NCBI GenBank assembly: GCA_013153955.1
Contig: JAADDM010000166.1
Coordinates: 1-9,899 of the forward strand
Origin: Gammaproteobacteria bacterium
GTDB lineage: Bacteria; Pseudomonadota; Gammaproteobacteria; Thiomicrospirales; Thiomicrospiraceae
DNA length: 9,899 bases
Reading direction: 5' to 3'
The position numbers were made by a program, and so were the translations under genes. The notes below the pieces were generated by a model, which saw only the letters and a program-made list of their open reading frames with translations, searched no databases and was not told where the DNA came from. Below, one piece after another: positions 6,799 through 9,899 of the stretch; position 1 is the stretch's first letter, and the number at the start of each line of letters is the position of its first letter.

Positions 6799-7263
6799 TT
6801 AAATATATTTTGTATCGCTAGAGACAAACTCTATTTGACCTAACGCTTCCATCTCAAATGTTTTTTCAACAATACGGCGTATCGCGCTCATCGCATGGCC
6901 TTCACTCGGCTGCTCGGCGGTTTTTAAATCTGCTTGAAACTGTTTAGCTAAAATACCGCCTGAATTTTTAATTACAATTCCATTCAATTCAGAATCATTC
7001 GCAATGAGCATCAACGTTAGTAGATCTTTGTTATCCAAAGCCCTTAATAACTTCTGACACTCAACGCCTTTTAGATCTTTAATTCTAAGCCCGAGCTTAA
7101 TATAGCTTTTAAGCGCCGAATGGCTCTGACCTTGCTCTAAGGCTAACAGGTGCTCTAGGGTAATATTTAATAGCGCAACCGAGAACTGGTCCATCTTTAC
7201 GGCGGCACAGCCGATATGGACGAGCCACTCATTTTCATGTAACTTTTTAATTCCTATTTTCAT
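6799..7263 (-). CDS. Small FliG-C-like protein of unknown function (first gene of pair)
   Basis: Function unknown. The 154-residue product is predicted cytoplasmic, without signal peptide or membrane segment. A short beta-like N-terminus (E12-W-L-V-H-I17-G18) and a helix (about 27-43) precede a helical domain with the pattern of the FliG C-terminal domain: CQKLLRALDNKDLLTLMLIA (69-88) resembles FliG's IQ-x-x-LREVD then ALKGA, KNSGGILAKQFQADL (99-113) resembles RNMS-RAA then DL, and IRRIVEKTFEMEALGQIEF (128-146) resembles the final RRLAETGE helix. Key FliG charged residues are not all kept, so a motor role is doubtful. It pairs with the downstream paralogue in a two-gene operon, divergent from the methyltransferase gene. 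The ATG at 7263 has only a weak ribosome binding site. No other flagellar gene is in the window. Confidence 0.83.
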   Translation of the reverse strand: MKIGIKKLHENEWLVHIGCAAVKMDQFSVALLNITLEHLLALEQGQSHSALKSYIKLGLRIKDLKGVECQKLLRALDNKDLLTLMLIANDSELNGIVIKNSGGILAKQFQADLKTAEQPSEGHAMSAIRRIVEKTFEMEALGQIEFVSSDTKYI

Positions 7264-7351
7264 GGCAACTTACAGCTCTCTTAACTTAAACAATACGGCA
7301 ACGATTGACATAATACCCTCTAAGACATTTGTGCGTAGCCACCTTACAGCA

Positions 7352-7360
7352 TGATACTAT
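7352..7360 (+). promoter_or_regulatory. Candidate extended -10 promoter for the methyltransferase gene
   Basis: TGATACTAT contains TG, one base, then TACTAT, the layout of an extended -10 element, which can work without a good -35. Transcription would begin near 7367, about 55 bases before the start codon. No -35 at normal spacing is seen. Confidence 0.4.
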
Positions 7361-7420
7361 AGCCCGTATTCTAAACCGCTGCCTGACTATTAACACAACA
7401 GGCCTTGATGGACTTTCAAC

Positions 7421-8632
7421 ATGCAACACACCAATCAAAGCAAAATGAGCACCAACAAATCCCTTCCTGAACCTTCTGAAGCCGCTAAAGCCATTAGCCA
7501 GAAGCTGGTGCAGGCCATTCGTAAAACCTCAGAGAGTGATAAATCCCTGAGCTTTCCTCAGTATATGCATAAAGCGCTCTATACACCCGAGCTAGGCTAC
7601 TATGCGGGGTCGCTGCCAAAACTTGGAAAGACGGGTGATTTTATTACCGCGCCTGAAATCTCTCCCATCTTCTCTCGCTGTCTAGCACGCCAAGCGATGC
7701 AGGTACTTGAACAGCTTGAGACTCCCAACCTGATTGAGTTTGGTGCGGGCAGCGGCATTATGGCAAAAGACATTTTATTAGAGCTGGCGCAACTTGAACA
7801 GCCGCTCGAACGATACTATATTATTGAAGTCAGCGCAGACCTGCAAGCGAGACAGAAAACCCGCCTAAAAGCAGAGTTACCTGACGCTTGGTTTCAAAAA
7901 GTGGTTTGGCTCGACCAGCTTCCTAAAACACCGATTTCAGCGGTTATTCTGGCAAATGAGGTTTTAGATGCCATGCCTTTCGAGCGTCTACGCATTGAGC
8001 CAGAACACGTACTGCAAGCCTATGTTCGGTTTGATGAAACCCACGAGAAATTTGAATGGGATTACCGTCAAATCAGCGACCCCACGCTACAACGCTTTGC
8101 CAACCAACTCATCGAGCACGTTGGCAAAGTCTCTGACTTAGGCTATGAGACCGAAGTCAATCTCAACATAGCCCCTTGGCTTAACAGTTTAAGCGACATA
8201 CTCTCTCAAGGCGCAGTTATCTTGGTTGATTACGGCTACACACGAGCGGAATATTACCAACCTGCTCGCGTAATGGGCACGCTGCGCTGTCACTATCAGC
8301 ACCGTGCACATGCTGACCCTTTCTTTTATCCCGGCTTGCAAGACATTACCGCTCATGTAGATTTTACAGCGGTGGCCGAAGCGGGTTTTGACAGCGGCTT
8401 TGATATTGCAGGCTTTACCACCCAAGCCAATTTTTTAATGGGCAGTGGCATGATGGAGATGGCCGTTGACCCTGACGCGCCCATTGCCGAACAGATTAAG
8501 GTTGCCCAGCAAATTAAAAGCCTGACCCTACCGGATGAGATGGGCGAGAGTTTTAAGGTCATTGCCCTGACCAAACAGCTAGACACCCCGCTTATCGGCT
8601 TTACGATCCGCGATCTACGCCACCAACTATAA
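7421..8632 (+). CDS. Class I SAM-dependent methyltransferase, MidA/NDUFAF7 family
   Basis: Member of the family (formerly DUF185) that includes mitochondrial NDUFAF7/MidA, which methylates an arginine of the complex I subunit NDUFS2; the bacterial substrate is not established. In the 403 residues: the conserved entry region YMHKALYTPELGYYAG (48-63) and GDFITAPEISPIF (72-84), the SAM-binding loop LIEFGAGSG (104-112), the acidic end of the next strand (IIEVSAD, 134-140), the family signature ANEVLDAMPFERL (178-190), VDYGY (269-273) and HVDFT (312-316). The ATG at 7421 has only a distant GGA; the ATG at 7445 is an alternative, and both lie before conserved sequence. It is followed after ten bases by uppP, so the two are likely co-transcribed. 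Family assignment is firm; substrate unknown. Confidence 0.93.
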   Translation: MQHTNQSKMSTNKSLPEPSEAAKAISQKLVQAIRKTSESDKSLSFPQYMHKALYTPELGYYAGSLPKLGKTGDFITAPEISPIFSRCLARQAMQVLEQLETPNLIEFGAGSGIMAKDILLELAQLEQPLERYYIIEVSADLQARQKTRLKAELPDAWFQKVVWLDQLPKTPISAVILANEVLDAMPFERLRIEPEHVLQAYVRFDETHEKFEWDYRQISDPTLQRFANQLIEHVGKVSDLGYETEVNLNIAPWLNSLSDILSQGAVILVDYGYTRAEYYQPARVMGTLRCHYQHRAHADPFFYPGLQDITAHVDFTAVAEAGFDSGFDIAGFTTQANFLMGSGMMEMAVDPDAPIAEQIKVAQQIKSLTLPDEMGESFKVIALTKQLDTPLIGFTIRDLRHQL

Positions 8633-8642
8633 AGGACACCAG

Positions 8643-9488
8643 ATGGAACCGTCGAACATTGCACACTCAGTCGAATATATTCAACCTGTACTCGGCTGGC
8701 TACAGATATTAACCCTCTCTCTGGTTCAAGGCTTAACCGAGTTTTTACCGGTTTCAAGCTCAGCCCACCTTATTTTAGTGCCCAACCTGCTCGGCTGGCC
8801 AGACCAAGGCTTGGCCTTTGATGTGGCAGTCCATATCGGTACATTAACGGCTGTTGTGGCTTACTTTAGACAAGACATTTGGCTGATGATGCGCGACTGG
8901 ACAAGCTCCATCGTCACCCGACAGCCTACTTCTAACAGCCGATTAGCTTGGTGGATTATCTTTGCCACTATTCCAGCAGTAGCCTTTGGTCTGTTTTTAA
9001 ACAATGGCCTAGAGGATGCACTTAGAAACCCATTGATTATTGCCGCCACCACCATCGGATTTGGCGCACTGCTTTGGTGGTCAGATGTAAAAGGTAAACA
9101 GATACGCGACGAGTACAGTCTAAGCTTTAGGGACATTATGATCATTGGCTTTGCCCAAGCCATTGCGCTCATTCCGGGAACCTCTCGTTCAGGCATCACC
9201 ATCACCGCCGCCCTCATGATAGGCTTAACCCGTGAAGCCGCCGCGCGCTTCTCTTTTCTACTCTCTATTCCCATTATATTAGGCGCAGGCCTGCTTAAAA
9301 CCAAAGACCTGATTGAGAGCAGTCACCCAATACAATGGGACGCGATGATTGGCGGCATTGTGCTCTCCGCCGTCAGTGCTTACATCATCATTTCAGTGTT
9401 TTTAAAGTGGATTAGCAACATTGGCATGGCGCCTTTTGCTTGGTACCGATTTGCCCTTGGTGCACTGCTTATTTACCTATTTATATAG
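8643..9488 (+). CDS. uppP: Undecaprenyl-diphosphate phosphatase UppP (BacA)
   Basis: Integral inner-membrane enzyme that dephosphorylates undecaprenyl pyrophosphate so the lipid carrier can be reused for peptidoglycan and O-antigen; high levels give bacitracin resistance. The protein is 281 residues with many hydrophobic helices. The two catalytic motifs are present: QGLTEFLPVSSSAHL (29-43), with Gln29 and Glu33 as the (E/Q)xxxE pair, Ser39 and His42; and PGTSRSG (178-184) with Arg182, equivalent to E. coli Arg174. Gln in the first acidic position is a known family variant. The ATG at 8643 has AAAGGA six bases upstream, overlapping the end of the methyltransferase gene, which suggests translational coupling. 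The N-terminus is about ten residues longer than E. coli UppP. Confidence 0.97.
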   Translation: MEPSNIAHSVEYIQPVLGWLQILTLSLVQGLTEFLPVSSSAHLILVPNLLGWPDQGLAFDVAVHIGTLTAVVAYFRQDIWLMMRDWTSSIVTRQPTSNSRLAWWIIFATIPAVAFGLFLNNGLEDALRNPLIIAATTIGFGALLWWSDVKGKQIRDEYSLSFRDIMIIGFAQAIALIPGTSRSGITITAALMIGLTREAAARFSFLLSIPIILGAGLLKTKDLIESSHPIQWDAMIGGIVLSAVSAYIIISVFLKWISNIGMAPFAWYRFALGALLIYLFI

Positions 9489-9523
9489 GCAGCACGCTAT
9501 ATCACCCTCAATCCAACACATCG

Positions 9524-9585
9524 GTTAAGGGCTCAATACATCTTAACGGGTGAGTTTACGCAACATTCAACCGAATGCTCACCCG
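9524..9585 (+). other. Tandem hairpins between uppP and the small lipoprotein gene
   Basis: First stem: GTTAAG (9524-9529) with CTTAAC (9542-9547). Second: CGGGTGAG (9547-9554) with CTCACCCG (9578-9585), enclosing CATTC (9564-9568) paired with GAATG (9573-9577), so the 3' arm of 13 bases is continuous while the 5' arm has a nine-base bulge. No real T run follows, so an mRNA leader structure, a processing site or an inefficient terminator are all possible. Confidence 0.55.
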
Positions 9586-9620
9586 GCTTTCTAAAAACAA
9601 ACCCTTCAAAGGACAAATAA

Positions 9621-9728
9621 ATGAAACGCATCCTTAAAACTGTTTTTTCAAGTGCCCTCATACTCCTACTGAGTGCCTGTTCGATTATTCCAGACCTACC
9701 CGGCCCAATCGGCATTCCCGGAATTTAA
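9621..9728 (+). CDS. Tiny predicted lipoprotein, 35 residues
   Basis: Not recognised as a named gene. It has a complete lipoprotein signal: basic start (MKR), a hydrophobic stretch (VFSSALILLL) and the lipobox LSAC with Cys20 as the lipidated residue, leaving a mature peptide of only 16 residues. That peptide is rich in Pro, Gly and Ile (IPDLPGPIGIPGI) with a repeated G-I-P-G-like pattern. AAAGGA sits seven bases before the ATG and the stop is TAA. No Asp follows the Cys (Ser does), so outer-membrane sorting by the Lol system is expected. It follows uppP and may share its transcript through the structured leader. The strong ribosome binding site and lipobox make it probably real despite its size. 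Confidence 0.75.
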   Translation: MKRILKTVFSSALILLLSACSIIPDLPGPIGIPGI

Positions 9729-9741
9729 ACGCTCCAATCAT

Positions 9742-9762
9742 AGAGCCTGAAAGGCCCTCTTT
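9742..9762 (+). terminator. Weak hairpin after the lipoprotein gene
   Basis: AGAG-CCT (9742-9748) can pair with AGG and CTCT (9752-9760) with a two-base bulge and three-base loop, followed by only three T. It may be a weak terminator; the support is slight. Confidence 0.3.
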
Positions 9763-9793
9763 AGCCAACAGAGCCCTCAATAGGAACCTCCCT

Positions 9794-9899
9794 TTGCATA
9801 CATTAGATCAACTTCGAGCCGGAGAACTTGCCGGCCTTAAACGCATTCAAATCAGCGAACATTTAACAGCCTTTCCGATGGAACTGTTTACACTGGCCG
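9794..9899 (+). CDS. Probable leucine-rich-repeat protein, N-terminus only (possibly LRR protein kinase family), TTG start
   Basis: Runs off the right edge after 35 codons. The start reads (M)HTLDQLRAGELAGLKRIQI and then HLTAFPMELFTLA. I recognise this as like the N-terminus of proteobacterial leucine-rich-repeat proteins, some of which carry a C-terminal protein-kinase-like domain: an HTL-x-QLRAG-x-LAG opening followed by the first L-x-x-FP-x-E-x-F-x-LA repeat. The frame is open upstream but contains no ATG or GTG before the TTG at 9794, and AGGAA lies seven bases before it. The kinase part, if any, is outside the window. Confidence 0.65.
   Translation, partial: MHTLDQLRAGELAGLKRIQISEHLTAFPMELFTLA

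Noticed and set aside
7305..7310. Perfect TTGACA hexamer upstream of the methyltransferase gene
   Set aside because: No -10-like hexamer lies 15-19 bases downstream (the sequence there reads ATTTGTG).
8353..9304. Two long minus-strand frames opposite the methyltransferase gene and uppP (8353-8757, 8861-9304)
   Set aside because: The opposite strand encodes clear conserved families in this stretch, and the minus-strand products resemble nothing and lack start signals.

Overview
The window is ordinary chromosomal DNA of a gammaproteobacterium, with short intergenic gaps, clear Shine-Dalgarno sequences and intrinsic terminators. The strongest clue is the gene order: rpsU-yqeY-dnaG-rpoD on the minus strand (the macromolecular synthesis operon in the form with yqeY, as in Pseudomonas rather than E. 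coli), with tsaD divergent from rpsU and plsY and folB beyond it. A sulfur oxidiser of the Thiomicrospira/Piscirickettsiaceae type is possible, but the genus cannot be fixed from this sequence.

Left block (1-3908, minus strand): promoter, rpsU (ribosomal protein bS21), yqeY, an intrinsic terminator, dnaG (primase) and the first 344 codons of rpoD (sigma-70), which runs off the left edge. Initiation of translation, replication and transcription are thus coupled in one transcription unit. Matches to the DnaA box occur here, all in one orientation: a perfect one overlapping the dnaG ribosome binding site, a perfect one inside yqeY, and one upstream of rpoD.

Middle block (3978-6212): tsaD (tRNA t6A modification, plus strand), plsY (phospholipid acyltransferase, minus strand, converging on tsaD over a shared hairpin terminator) and folB (folate synthesis, plus strand, divergent from plsY).

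Right block (6213-9899): two terminators, then a minus-strand pair of small genes of unassigned function. The two proteins are paralogous, and both resemble the C-terminal domain of the flagellar switch protein FliG, although no flagellar gene is present; this is the most interesting item in the window. Divergent from them are a MidA/NDUFAF7-type methyltransferase gene, uppP (undecaprenyl-diphosphate phosphatase), a 35-codon lipoprotein gene behind a structured leader, and the first 35 codons of what looks like a leucine-rich-repeat protein (possibly the LRR-kinase family) starting with TTG.

No rRNA, tRNA, CRISPR array, insertion sequence or prophage gene was seen. No gene-free stretch exceeds 300 bases.
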